Positions 45,181 to 57,649 of a stretch of 64,000 nt of DNA are shown here, piece by piece. Position 1 is the first letter of the stretch, and every line of letters starts with the position of its first letter. Source of the stretch: Eucalyptus grandis (lineage: Eukaryota; Streptophyta; Magnoliopsida; Myrtales; Myrtaceae); NCBI RefSeq assembly GCF_016545825.1, contig NC_052613.1, positions 1,178,001-1,242,000 on the forward strand. The letters are read 5' to 3'. Made by a program: the position numbers and the translations under genes. Under the pieces are notes generated by a model that made no database searches, was not told where the DNA came from, and saw nothing but the letters and a program-made list of their open reading frames with translations.

Positions 45181-48140
45181 TCTTGATTTTAAGATAAGAA
45201 TTTAATCATGGCTTTATCACGAGCGGCTTTAATCGCTTGGCACCTACAAATTTAAAGCAGCGGGAGGCCCATTACCACGGACAAAAAGTCATTTCATGAA
45301 GATCGTTTGCCTAAAAAAAATCTGTTATCTGGTACCGCGCCGTATGATCAGGCCTTGAATCACGAGAATGTTTCGGCTTGGCTTAGTCCGACTATTAGCA
45401 GAGCAATAAAGCAAAAAAGAGATCACACTTGGGTCTTGGAATCTTATGGACAGGTTTTGTGACCACATCATTACTCACAACGTAAATCATCTTCAAACTT
45501 TTGCTAAATATGCAATACGATATCTAAATATTTAATTTGTTCAGTGTAGTTAATGAATCTTAACTCGATATATAGTGTCATTCCTAAATTATTAATATAT
45601 TTAATGTGATCCTCAAATTCAAACTAATTCATGAATTATATGAAAATGCAATATTTTCTATGAACTTAAATTAATGGAAATATAATATTTGATTTCTCAG
45701 ATTGTCTAGAAAATTAGTCTGAACATCTATCAAATTAAAAGTTTGCCAATCACATTACTTATTTGGTTTAAGTTTAGAGATTATTTATATTAGTGTTTCA
45801 AGGGAAAAATGGAGAGAGAGGATCAGAAAGAAAAATGCAGGAAACTAAATAAAATATACGTTCGGTTGGGCCCCACGACCAAGAAAAGCAAGACCAATAA
45901 CTGAGGAAGTAGCCCTCAACGAACAACGGCCAAAGTCAAGCGAGATGAACAGATAACCCCAAAAAAAAAATTAAAGCAAGATGAACGGACAATGCGGGTG
46001 CGGCCTCCATCCGGGGCCATGTGTCGGCCGCAGTCCACGGGCTGCTGGCGCCACGAGTGGCTCCCGTTGCGCCATGTCACCAGAGTTTGTTCATGCTAAT
46101 TCCGGCGAACTTTGCGGTCGTTAAAAATAATATGAAAACGAGTTGCAGTGTTTTCAAGGCATCGTGGAAAACGGAGACGCCATGGGGCGGACCTACGGAT
46201 CAGATGGGAAGTTTGATTTCTAGCGCAATTGCATGTGCGGCTGTCACGAGGATGTTGATTTCTGACGCACATTGCAATAGATACTTTTCTTTATTTATGA
46301 AGAATACAAGAACACGGGAGGAATAGAATCTATGAGTACCGGATAGGGGCAAGAAACCAAAATGACCATTATCTGAACAGTTTAAGATTGGTTCACAACG
46401 GGACCGATCCGGTCACATGTCCTGAACCGGTTTACTTTACCTGGGAATGTAGAACACGCAAGGCCATTTCAATAGTAGAACATTGAACCGACCCGATTTA
46501 CCTCAAATTATGAGTAATTTTTTGTTTTTTGTTTTTAAAGAAAATATTTGTTAAAATTAAATATGTTTGACGTACCATTGTAAATGCGTGCATGTCACGT
46601 TTGATTAATAAAAAGTAAAAGGAAGCTCGGTCGATTCTCGATTGAAAAAAATTGAGAACCAAAGTTAGCAATTAGCACGGCGAAACCTACCCATATTGGA
46701 ATTGATGCCCCAGGTGTCAGTATGAACATAAAACACGAGAAATTAGCATATACGTGTATATCTCCGCCGGTCCTTTCTCTAAAACACATGCCAATCAATA
46801 ACACCTATCAAATCCACGCGAAAATCAATCTACTTGCTTTTGCGAATCGTTGCAAGGGGATAAAGAGGAGACCGGATTCAAATCCGAAACTTGTACTCTC
46901 GAAAAGGGGGCAAGTACCCGCCGCACGCTCCATCGATTCTTCACCAGCAAGTCATCTTCCTCGTCACGCAAGCAACCCGTGACGACGTGACTTGAGTCGA
47001 AGGAGCTTCTCTCGGGCCACACAAGCGACAATGGTGGAATTCCAGACTGGCCCATGCAATCTTTCGATCTCAGTCGGTGCCCGCAATCGCCGTTTGCTGG
47101 AATTTATTCGGATCGGAGAATAATTTACTCATCCGAAAGTGCAACTAAGTGCGGTCAGCATGCAATTTCAAAGAAAATTACATGTACGAAGGGATAGGTC
47201 CGAATACTTAGTGGCAACTATGCGACATACGTATGAAGATATCCCTCCCGTAGTGTCGGTGTATCTTTTCTTTTTGCTGACAAGAGCAATTCCTTGGTAA
47301 ATGCACGTCTTTTCGGGTTTGGTGAGATTGCACCAGTATTTATGACTTTGCTTTTGGTCGGTCGGAGGCGCGCGGCATACATCGAGTCATTCCTAAAGAG
47401 AGAACCCGTATCTATCAAGATTTTTAAGCTCGAGTCACATTCATTCTACACTAATTCTTCGATACATGACTTTATCTTTTAACACAACTCATGCCTACAT
47501 CTCGGCACACAGTAAAAGAATTAGGTGGCGCTGCAGCATTGCGTAGCGCCATATGGCTTTTCCTCTCTTGGAGACCGGGATTGTACCAACTATCCAATCA
47601 AAGAAAAATCAAAAGGCATCCCTAACTGCCCCCTTCCCAAATCAAATTTCTTTGCCCACTTTTCATCCAATCATGCTCTCTCCCACCCCACCTAAAAGGA
47701 ACATGACCATTCCGGCCTCGCCTCGGCTCAGGCCACTTCCCTCCGCACGACGCGATGCGCGCGAGCGCAAGGAAGCAAAGGACAAAGCCGATTCTCGGCC
47801 GTGTCCTGTCCGAACCAAGGACGGCCGAGGACGAGAGGGAAAACGCTAACGCACGAACTTCCAATTTCTCAAAAGTGCCACCCAACCGAAGTTTTCCCCA
47901 TTTTTTTTTAATTTTTTTTCCAAATTTTCCCTTGCCGAAAAGTCGTGGGCAAGGCAGCGATGATGATGGGTTAACCTCGATCCGTGGCCAGTTTAACGTC
48001 GCGAAGAACTTGCTCAAAAGGAATCCCGTAATTCCAGAAATCACGAGGCTGGCGGTGGGCCCCCGCGGCTGCTTCTTCTTTTTTTTTTTTTTCCAGTTTA
48101 ATCGCGCCATGTTAGCCCCGGCCCCCTGCCCTTTTCCTCC
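45181..48140. other. Intergenic DNA upstream of pectate lyase
   Basis: 45480-45790 belongs to the same AT-rich repeat family as 8820-9240. 46000-46330 and 47680-47850 are GC-richer with only short ORFs. No gene or RNA gene was recognised. Confidence 0.35.
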
Positions 48141-48146
48141 TCCTCT

Positions 48147-48156
48147 TTATAAATAC
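48147..48156 (+). promoter_or_regulatory. TATA box of the pectate lyase gene
   Basis: TTTATAAATA lies 125-135 bases before the ATG, followed by a CT-microsatellite leader (48191-48211). Position and sequence fit a plant TATA promoter. Confidence 0.65.
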
Positions 48157-48279
48157 GCTCCCTCCCCATCCAGTTTCCTCCACAAACACACGCTCTCTCT
48201 CTCTCTCTCTATTCCTGCCTTCTTCCTTATTCGCCCCGAAGAAGAGAAAGCAACAGAGAAAGAAGACAAGAGGTCGAAA

Positions 48280-49857
48280 ATGGCCGTGGCAATGCCCACT
48301 CTCTCTCTCCTCCTCCTCGTCTTCTTCCTCGCTGCGTGGCCCATCTTCTCCTCCCCTGTCCAGGACCCGGAGGGGGTAGTACATGAAGTACACCAGTAAG
48401 TTGGCTCCACTGAGTTCGCACTGACTCGTTTCTGTGTCAGATCTTGAATGTGACTGTTAAGTTATGTACGCCTCGTCATTGCAGGAGCATCGCCAATGCC
48501 ACCCGGAACCGGAGGGGCCTCGGCTACCTCTCCTGCGGGACCGGGAACCCGATCGACGACTGCTGGCGGTGCGACCCCAACTGGGAGAAGAACCGCCAGC
48601 GCCTCGCCGACTGCGCCATCGGGTTCGGCAAGAACGCCGTCGGGGGCCGCGACGGCAGGATCTACGTGGTCACCGACTCCGGCGACGACGACCCCGTCAA
48701 CCCTAAGCCCGGGACCATCCGCCACGCCGTCATCCAGGACGAGCCGCTCTGGATCATCTTCCAGCGCGACATGTCGATCCAGCTCAAGGAGGAGCTGATC
48801 ATGAACTCCTTCAAGACCCTCGACGGCCGCGGGGCCAGCGTCCACATCGCCGGCGGGCCCTGCATCACCGTCCAGTTCGTCACCAACATCATCATTCATG
48901 GCCTCCACATCCACGACTGCAAGCAGGGAGGGAATGCCAATGTGCGGTCCTCGCCCCGGCACTACGGGTGGCGGACGATATCGGACGGCGACGGAGTGTC
49001 GATCTTCGGCGGGAGCCACATCTGGGTCGACCACTGCTCACTGTCCAACTGCAAGGACGGGCTCATCGACGCCATCGAGGGCTCCACCGCCATCACCATC
49101 TCCAACAATTATATGACTCACCACGACAAGGTTATGCTGCTCGGCCACAGCGATTCCTACACACGGGACAAGAACATGCAGGTCACCATTGCCTTCAACC
49201 ACTTCGGCGAAGGCCTCGTCCAGAGAATGCCGAGGTACATCATAAACTAGCAATGACCCATTTCGCCTTTTTTTTCAATCTGTGCAGCCAGCACTGACAG
49301 GGTGATTTCTTTGTTCTTTTCTTTTTTCTTTCTCTTGGCACAATTGCAGATGCAGGCATGGCTATTTCCATGTGGTCAACAATGACTACACCCATTGGGA
49401 GATGTACGCCATCGGGGGGAGTGCAGATCCTACCATCAATAGCCAAGGCAACAGATTTGCTGCTCCAGACAACAGATTTAGCAAAGAGGTAAGGAACCCT
49501 TTCCAAAGAGTCAGAAAAATGTTTCAACCTTTTCAGTTTCTCGGTCCTTTTTTTTGGGTCCCTCGACACGAGGAACCCTCTGCATTTTGCTCTGTTTCTG
49601 ACAAAGATGGGGGGTTTGACTGAACTTCACTGAAGGTAACCAAGCACGAGGTTGCACCACAGAGCGAGTGGAGGAACTGGAACTGGAGGTCTGAGGGAGA
49701 CCTCTTATTGAACGGAGCCTTCTTCACTCCATCTGGCGCCGGAGCTTCTTCGAGCTACGCCAAAGCATCGAGCTTGGGCGCGAGGCCATCCTCCTTGGTG
49801 GGCACCATCACCGGCAATGCCGGTACTCTCGGTTGCAAGAAAGGCTCCCGCTGCTGA
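48280..49857 (+). CDS. Secreted pectate lyase (polysaccharide lyase family 1)
   Basis: Cleaves de-esterified pectin in the cell wall by Ca2+-dependent beta-elimination. Exons 48280-48395, 48485-49234, 49350-49488 and 49636-49857 with GT-AG introns; 1227 bases give 408 residues, normal for plant pectate lyase-like proteins. It starts with a signal peptide ([20 protein letters not shown]). [22 protein letters not shown] is the plant PL1 N-terminal signature. The parallel beta-helix follows with [19 protein letters not shown] (calcium site), [14 protein letters not shown], the catalytic-Arg region [20 protein letters not shown], and C-terminal [21 protein letters not shown]. The ATG is the first after the TATA box; the upstream open frame from 47755 is leader DNA. 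A partial copy sits at 60091-60560. Confidence 0.95.
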
Positions 49858-51060
49858 TAGAGACCCATCATCATGATCATCTACAGCCATCATTATTTGC
49901 TACCACAAGAGAAAATTTGAAATGGGAATTGCCTCGAGGTTTTATCTTTTTAAGAAAGGGGCAACTTCAGCTAGATTTAACTTTTACCCATTTCTTCTTT
50001 CTCTCTTTCTTTTTAGAATTTTTTTCTTCTCTTTTGTTTGTAACCCAGGCGGTCGGGCCTGATGATTACAACCTCGGCATGTTACTCCCGGACTCCTTTA
50101 TGATTCTTTCGCGAGAATCGTCGTAAGTGCGTGGAGAAAAACAGGCGCAGAAGCGTTGTTTATACTAAAACTATATGTTGGGTTAATATAATGCTAAAGC
50201 TTTCTTTCTTTTATTTTGCTATCGTATTCAATTTCTTTTTTTATGCTTTCCTCGCACGCATGCACATACCCCATAACCGTAGAAGCTGACCTCGGCCATG
50301 CCAAGATTAATTTAATCAAAAGAAACGAAACGAAAAGGCAAGGAGAAACAGAGCAAGGACAAGAGGAAACAGAGGTTGCAGTTGCAGACAGAGGCAAAAC
50401 AAAAAAAACCAAATAAAGAAAAGCTTATTCTCCCTTTCTCTCTCATCCACTGTACAAAAGAGATTATTGAAAGCAAAAAAGGTAAGGTCCAACGACCGCC
50501 ATAACTATACATAACAACCGAATCTTCCTTGACCAACTAGCTCCACAGAACGCACGGTGGCGGTGGCATCGTCGCTCTCTCTTCTAATTTCCACTAGTGG
50601 GGAAGAAAGTTAGCGAATCTCGAACAAGAAGCCACCACCACTGGAACGCAGCTTTTGTCCGCGATCACGATTGACGTCATTCCCACAAGAACGGACGCAA
50701 ATTAACAGGATATGTCTCATAACCCCCCAGTTGCATTCGCATCGTCCTTTCCTCTCCTAATTTTTCCTAGTGGGGAAGGAAAAGAAGGGAATTTCAAACC
50801 AAACCCCATAAGATTTCGTAATGCAGCAACAGACGCAAACGAAAAAACATTATTTTGTCCTGGGAAGGACGACGTTCCGACGGTGCTCTGTTCCCCATGC
50901 ATTATGCAGAACCTGCACTCTTATTTTTTTACAGGAGTTGCGCCGAGCGAAATTGCAGAGCCGGCAAGAACGATACAAAATTCAAAGAAAGTTCCGCACC
51001 CCTAGTGGGACTGGGAGGTCGGGTAGAGCGTGGGCCCCGGATTTTGAAAATTCGACGGGA
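49858..51060. other. 3' UTR/downstream flank of pectate lyase
   Basis: T-rich 3' UTR, then AT/GA-rich DNA. A block with CTAATTT(C/T)..CTAGTGGGGAAG occurs twice (about 50583-50613 and 50755-50780). This stretch is missing from the second copy of the tandem duplication. No gene. Confidence 0.45.
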
Positions 51061-53972
51061 GAGGAAGGAGGGAGGGGAGGAGATCCGAGTTGACGACAAA
51101 ATCAGGAGGGAAGCACATGGGGGCGGGGGGTTTGGATTGATTTCGGACCTTGATTGATCTTCTTTTGATGCGGGACAGATTTAACCCCGTCCTCTCTCTG
51201 GTTTTTCCATTTTCTTTTCCTCATTAGTCCGCCTGCCCCGAGCTTCAATCTTTGACCGTCGTGGAAATGGACTAGTAAAAAGAAGAAAAAGAAAAAAAAA
51301 GGGTGGGAAAGGGTGGGAAAGGAAAAGTGAAAAGAGACAAGTTTTCGAAGGAAATTACGTGTCGGGAAATATCAAGATGCGTTCCCTTTTCCCGCCCTGC
51401 TTTCCTTGATTGGTGGCGTTAGCGCAAAATAAATTGAAAGGGACGTGTCATATGTAGTTAACTGCATCTAGAGCGTTTATTTTGTCGAGTTTCGCTAGAC
51501 ACCTTTAACACTTTCTCCAGTGTTGAAAGAATTCTCCCTAACTAGTTCCTCAACCAATAATATTAACTTTTTCTTTTTATGGTAAAATCCATTGACTTAT
51601 TATAGTCGAACCGAGAATGTACCCTCTATAATGAGGCAAAAAGTGGGTAAGTCCTCAAATACATCATATAAACGCATAAGATTTGTGACGTTATATGATT
51701 GAGAATGATAGTTTATTTCATACTACACCGAAAACTTTAATTCTAATTACAAATTTGCCAATATTAAATTTTCCACTACCATGAACAACAACAAAATTCG
51801 AATGGGAATTCTAATGTACCCTTCATTTTGAAAAGGGGCCAAGGCGATTAGGTTAGTGCATCTCCCTTTGGAAAACTTTAGGTTGAAATTCTTTCGACGA
51901 ATTTAGATCATACGAGCCTGAGGTGCTTATATTGTTGATGCTCGACAGTCGTTGTTGAACAGTCCCTCTCAATCTCTCTTTTTCCAGCGGCAAGCATACC
52001 GTGGAGATTGCATGTCCACGATTAGGGCAAATAGTCCCGCACATAACCTCAAATGATGAAGCCCCTGATCTCCCTTCACCTCATTTCCTCCAATAATTCC
52101 CTTAACTTCTTCCGTAAGTGGTAGACACCGTGCATGTGCCGGGTGCGGAAGGACGCCTCACGAAAGAGACTCATCATGGTTTCCAGCTATGCATCCAAGT
52201 CTCAGCGCATGTTCAGCGTTCCCGAGCATCGAGCAAGTCAAGTTCTCTCGTCTTTCGTTTCGACGATGATCTGGAAACGACAAGGCCAAGTGTCGTCTTT
52301 GTCCCCATCCAACACGAGACTCTTTAACTACTGAATATTTTCTCCACGAAGAGAGCGCGAGGCACGGGTCATGGCCACAGATATCAAGACGCGACCGGTG
52401 TGAACGGGTTAGCGGGGAGAATGCGGGAAATCAGGGTGATTAGATTTACCATTATGGGCAATCGGTGGGGTAATGAATGATGAGGTCAAATCGCGAGACG
52501 GGTCCACGCATGTGGGGGGGGCGCATGCACACGCAGTAAGTGGGTGGGTGGGGGGGGGAATTTAGGCCTATATTTGGTGGAGATCTGACGGCCAGGACGC
52601 GTGCAGACGGTGATGGCGATGATGAAGGAGGAGGAGGAGGAAAGCGGACGTTACCCCGAGAACGCAAGCTTTTCATCAAATGCGGGCGCCCGTTTGACTG
52701 AACCTTGGCGAGGGGAGGGAGTGATGAACGAACGTGGGATGCTGGCATGCTGCTGCTCACGAGGCCAGAGACTTCCCAGGAACAGGGACAAGGCCTTTCG
52801 TCGGAGGCGTAGCGGCAGTAGCGGAGATAACAAGAGGGAATTCTGTCAGTTCGGCCGCATTGAATGCGGGCCTGCCCGAGCCTACCGACCGGCCATGCCC
52901 TACGACCCTCGACGACGACTGGGGGTTTCGGTTGATGTATTGACTCGGGGCCCGAAGTGGGGGCGAAAGGCAGTCGATAACAGCGACATGCTTCCCGAAA
53001 ATCAGGGCACGGCTGTCGCCATCGTCTGTTGTACAGTGTACTGGCCTAGTACGAATTGGAACTTGGCGGTCTGAAAGAGGGAACTGGGCTTTGTTGAAAC
53101 GCCATTCGAATTGGGTCATCTTGAATGACCCTTGGATAAAGAAATGAATTGGGCTGCTCTGGCCTTCCGGACCATGATCAGTCTCATTCAAGTATCGGCC
53201 TCATTTATTTATGTGGAGCGCCTAGTCATGTAAGGTTATGTAGGTCAGTTTAATTGGGTCGTAAGTTTTGATATGAAGTTCATCGTGGGTGTCCCCAGCA
53301 TTGGACGTAAGAGTTTCTTGATACGAGCAACATTAATTAAGATTGTAATTAACTGTTTTATGAGATTAGTCTAATAAGGTAAGGCATATAAATAGTGTTA
53401 AGGTTTCTCTTCTAATCCTTATTCTTCCATGAACTTTCTTTTATCTCACATAAGGCAAGTTGTGAGTGACAATCTCATCGAGCTAAGAACTAAAATTCAT
53501 GGAGGAGAAAAACCTAAGCGTCGGCTCGTTATTTGAGCATCGAATTATCGTTATTCTACATAAAAAAAATAATGGATTTCAAATAGGTACGCAAATTTTC
53601 GTATTCTCCTCTAATATGCTCGGGTTTCTAGTTATGTTGATCCTGGGATGCCTCTTCGACGGCCAACATTAGAAGCTCACCTTTTCTTAGGTTATGTTTG
53701 TTTGGAGAATGTTTTCTTCATTCTTTAGCGTTTGGTACGGGAAAATGAGCTTGTAAGTGGCAAATTACTTCCCTAGATAAGAAATATGGAGTTTGAAGCC
53801 AAGCTAAATAACTTCCTAATTTACAATGTTGGAAGTAACTTCTGGAAAGAACACAGAGGAGGTCTCGTTGACCGAGTGAAAACGGGATTACCAAAGTAAC
53901 TTCTTTCCTTAAGCAAGTCCTAGTGGAATGACTGATCTTCCATGAAGCAAGAACGTCAACCCCAACCTCTAA
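51061..53972. repeat. Tandem segmental duplication, copy 1 of the flank
   Basis: Aligns base for base, with small indels, to 60608-63770. Examples: GAGGAAGGAGGGAGGGGAGG at 51061/60608, TCCGTAAGTGGTAGACACCG at 52110/61720 and GACCGAGTGAAAACGGGATT at 53870/63675. Indels out of multiples of three fall inside every open frame of the pair, so the ORFs here are unlikely to be coding. A TATA-like TATAAATAG (53387) and a donor-like AGGTACGCAAAT (about 53585) are kept in both copies. Confidence 0.85.
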
Positions 53973-55123
53973 GGCTGCGTTTGTTTGTATTTCTTTTTTT
54001 TGTTTTTAAACACTTTTTCTATTTTTTTTTGTTCTTTTGGACGCGTTTTGTTCCTTTTTTGTTCTTTGTTCCCTGGAACAAAAGAAACAAACAAGAAACA
54101 CAAATTTTGTGTTTCTTGTTTCAAACACAAATCGAAAACAAAAAGGAACAAAAAGGGAACATGTCTCCTCCGAGCCTCTCTCGTGCAAGCGTCTCCACCG
54201 TCGTCTTCTCCGGCGCCTCCCACTCTCCGGCGCCGACAGCCGCCTTTGTCTCGAGACCATCCGGCTTCTCCACCGTCGTCCTCTCCGACGCCGATGCCGC
54301 TGCGAGCGTCTCCACTGCGAGCGGGTGACGGAGCCGGGTCGCGGGTCGGCGGCGGCGGCGGCGGCTGCGGTGCGGGGCTCGGCCGTGGGGTCTCGAGCGG
54401 CGGCGAGACGGCCGGCCGAGTTGTGGGTCGGCGCGGGGTCAACGATCGAGCGGATCTCGGAGTCGTGGGTCATGGCGCGGTGAGATCGATGCGGCGGTGG
54501 CGAACGGAGGCTCGAGACTTGCGATGCGTCGATCGGGCGTGAGGCGGAGGGGCGGTCGCCGTGCGGTGGCGGCGAGGGCGTCGAGCGCGGTCGCCGATGC
54601 GGTGGAGGGAGACGACGGTGTGGCTCGGGTCACCGTCGGCCGGGCGCGGCGAGGCCGACCTCACGCCCGGGCCGGGCGAGCTCGATCTCGCCCGGATCCG
54701 GCGAGGCCGAGCTCGCCCGGCCGGCCGGCGACGCCGAGCATTCGCCGGGCCGGGCGACGCGAGCCTCGCGGGCCGAGCCTCGCCGTGGCCGGGCGAGGCC
54801 GCCGGCCCTCGTCGGCCGGTCGCCGCCATGGCCGAGCCGGCGACCGGCCAAAAGTAGAAAAAAAGGAAAAAGGAAAAAGAAAAAAAAAAAAGGAAAAATA
54901 AGAAAGAAAATAAAAATTAAAATTAAAATATTAAAAATTAAAAGAAATAAAAAAAATTATACAAACCTACCAAACGTGTTTCTATTCTTATTATATTTCG
55001 AACATGCATTTACCAAACGTGTTTTTTTGTTCGAAATTGTTCCTGGAACAAAACATTTTTTTTATTTATTTATTTCCCGTTCAAAACAATTTTTAAACGA
55101 AAACGTTACCAAACGCACCCTAA
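53970..55123. mobile_element. Non-autonomous PIF/Harbinger-like element, 1148 bases, GC-rich core
   Basis: The left terminus GGCTGCGTTTG at 53973 pairs with the complement of CAAACGCACCC ending at 55120 (one mismatch), flanked by TAA at 53970-53972 and 55121-55123. The matching site in the second duplication copy (about 63771) lacks it, reading CCTC(T/C)AGCAGTCATTGCC. The interior has T-rich shoulders with GTTCCTGGAACAAAA-type palindromes, a GC-rich core (54160-54850, repeated GGCGAGGCCG/CCGGGCGAG) and poly(A)-rich right part. Long ORFs within are compositional; no transposase. Confidence 0.85.
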
Positions 55124-55340
55124 GCGATCATTGCCGCAGTCGCGAGCTTTGTCGGCCGCTCCCTTTTCTTTCATCTTCCTCTTCTTCACTTGCAGCTGTT
55201 GCACGGGGAACTGTGGCCACCAGGCCCGAGTTCAGGCCCGCTCGATCTCAAACCCAAAGGAGCCTTTCATCCATCGCCAACATATATATTGGATTTTGTT
55301 GAGCCTCGTGAGTCCATGCTTCTATCCATTTTCTTGTGAG
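55124..55340. repeat. Tandem duplication copy 1, continuation right of the inserted element
   Basis: Matches 63774-63999 (CCGCTCCCTTTTCTTTCATC, TTGCACGGGGAACTGTGGCC, CATATATATTGGATTTTGTT). The second copy is cut by the window end, so the duplication's extent is unknown. Confidence 0.85.
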
Positions 55341-55770
55341 GACAAAATACATACAGATCATTCATTTATTTGCTCTCCACTGTTGATTCTGTAGATGTGG
55401 TTGGAGCTGGATGCTCGAATCGGAGAGTGATGCTTGTTATAGCAAGCCCCACTAAATGCTTAGTGAAAATTTCTCCAAGAAATATGACCTAACATCGCAA
55501 TGATCCTGCTAAAACAATTTTTCACATGAAATGGAGAGGCATCAATTCAACATATAACTGTCGAACAAAGATAGAAATCAAGCAAAGCAACAAAGCGGTC
55601 TAGAAAAGACAATGCATTCCTTAAGAAAAAACACAAATCAATGGAGGTTAATTTTCAACTACTTTTTTATATTTTTGCCAAACACACGAAGAAAATGCCA
55701 TTTTCTAGAACAATGATATCTTAGAAAATATTTTCCCATTTCATTTTATTTTCTCGAAACAAATCGAGCC
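55341..55770. other. Intergenic, no gene seen
   Basis: AT-rich, with GAAAATATTTTCCC-type MITE bases near 55725. Its counterpart in copy 2, if any, lies outside the window. Confidence 0.35.
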
Positions 55771-55986
55771 TTAAGATGTGTTTATTTGAATAATTTTTTT
55801 TTTGGTGAATTAATTTTCCTCGTTTTCATGTATTTGATTTGCTAAAAATGATCAATTAACAAAAAATAATTCACAATTTAAGAGAATATGCATGTTTTCA
55901 ATGAGAAAAATGAATTTTCTAATCCAAAGATGAAATACAATTTCCTTAAAAATTATGAAGCTTTGTCTAAAACAAACACACCCTTA
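55771..55986. mobile_element. Tourist-like MITE with TTA target duplication
   Basis: The element is 55774-55983 (210 bases). The left end AGATGTGTTTATTTG and the complement of the right end (GGGTGTGTTTGTTTT) are inverted with a few mismatches; TTA flanks both ends (55771-55773, 55984-55986). AT-rich, no ORF. Confidence 0.65.
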
Positions 55987-57640
55987 TTAAGTCCCCTTTT
56001 TTCTCCCAATAACTGAACTTACAAATTCGCATCTTAATTCTTTAGAAATTTTTTTTCGCCCTACCAATTGGCACGTGTCGGATTAAAAATGAAATAAGAA
56101 AAACAGTACGGTTCACCAGATTCACAGTAGCGCCACAAACCCTTTTGAATTTAGAGAACCTGTCATTTAAGTTTCCAAGAAACAGCAGTTGGAATAAATG
56201 TACAAAAAGAAAAGGGAATGCGCGGATAATTTATTTATTATATAACCTACCCTCTCCTTCCGGGAAGACGTCCAGCACCGCGCGCCGCGGCGCAACTACG
56301 TGGAACCTCCAACCACCAACCTCCAACGACAGAGTCGGTTCCGACATATTACCGTTTCTGGTCGGGACGTCCCCAAAACGGCCAAAAGAAAAGTTCTCAA
56401 TCATAAACCTTTTCAAGCACCGGCGACCGCCACGTGTCGAGCGTGGCTGGCCACTTGGCATGCGCTCCGTAAATTCCCTCTGTTTAGGGATTTTCTCGGA
56501 GGGCGAGTGGCGGGGAGGATAAGAACGAGATCACACGTCGGACCTACCAAGGTGGACCCCACGGGGCTTTCTGACGCGGCGCCTTATGGCTTATCCTGTC
56601 CACGTCAGATTCCAAAAGTGGAGAAAGCCATGGACACCGAGTTTTTCTTGTGCGGTATCGAGAACATCTTCTTCGTAGACCATGAATCTATGAGTTCCCT
56701 ATGAACTTAACAATCTTGTAACATCGATCGAGTCGTATTCACATAAGCTTCCGTCAAACGGTCCTTGAACTAATACGAGATGCTTACCTAATACATAAAC
56801 TACCAGCCACTAGGTTGTTGGTGAAGCGATCTTCGAGTCACTCAATAACCTCGACCATGACCGTGGGTCAATGCATCGCACGTCTATAATCTTTATGAAC
56901 GAGCTATGCCCTAATCTATGTTGTGTCTACCATAAGTTCGTCTTCCAACACGTCCTTTTCATTGCAAAAATACAACAAGACACCGCATAACCAATAGCTA
57001 CCCTTGCCACATTGAAAGATAAAAGTAAATAATTTAAGGCCTTTGCTCTCAACTGGAACTCGATGATGAGAGTTATATAATTCACACAGTGCTCGAACAT
57101 ATGAAAATGATAATACAAGTGATAGTGCCAAAGTTGTCCACCATGGTCCTTGAGCTAATCAAGTACAGATGCCTACCTATCTAACCCATTAAAAAAAAAA
57201 ATTGAATATCAATTGCTTGCAGATTAAATCACAAGTGAGCTTTGTTTAGTCACATTCAGTCAACTTTTTTTGGCTCTTGCTATCCGTAAAATGAAAATGA
57301 GCCAGAAGAAAACCAAACATACAATCGGACTGACCTAGATTTCTCGGATTGAAGTTTGATTCTTGAAGACATTTCTTTGGCTTAGGAAGAACGTCCATGT
57401 GAGTTACGGTCTTAGTTAACACCTTATAAACGGAACTGATTATTTTGCACTTACTAATCAACGGAAAATGAGCATGCGATGTCACATGTGCCGAATTCGG
57501 TACAATCGGAAATGGGAGGTGGAATTTTGGCTCGGACATCCAAATAAGAAAATACATAACTAAAGTATAAGATGTTGACCAAGACAAAAGGAATTACAGA
57601 TTGTTGACTGAGACAACCATGAAATTACGAGGGGCAGACA
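55987..57640. other. Intergenic DNA; G-box-rich GC segment at 56230-56640
   Basis: GGCACGTGTCGG (about 56070) and GCCACGTGTCGAG (about 56430) are ACGT-core motifs. A 134-codon plus ORF (56300-56704) overlaps it but has no family features. Minus-strand ORFs at 56916-57131 and 57246-57587 (113 codons) are unrecognised and probably chance. Confidence 0.35.
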
Positions 57641-57649
57641 AATAAGAAT

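Noticed and set aside
47755..48399. Open frame extending the pectate lyase start upstream to 47755
   Set aside because: It runs through the TATA box, the CT-rich leader and a poly-Phe stretch translated from a T run; the signal peptide begins at the ATG at 48280.
48462..49034. 190-codon minus-strand ORF over pectate lyase exon 2
   Set aside because: Shadow of a high-GC3 coding exon.
52118..53191. ORFs conserved in position in both duplication copies (52118-52334, 52601-53191 against 61728-61947, 62025-62730)
   Set aside because: The pairs differ by indels that shift frame and by substitutions at all codon positions; similarity reflects the duplication, not coding constraint. Not fully excluded for the short 52134/61744 frame.
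54166..54900. Arg/Ala/Gly-rich ORFs inside the Harbinger-like element
   Set aside because: Open in several frames in GC-rich repeat DNA; no recognisable domain and absent from the paralogous copy.
57246..57587. 113-codon minus-strand ORF
   Set aside because: No recognisable motif and surrounded by repeat DNA; length possible by chance in AT-rich sequence.
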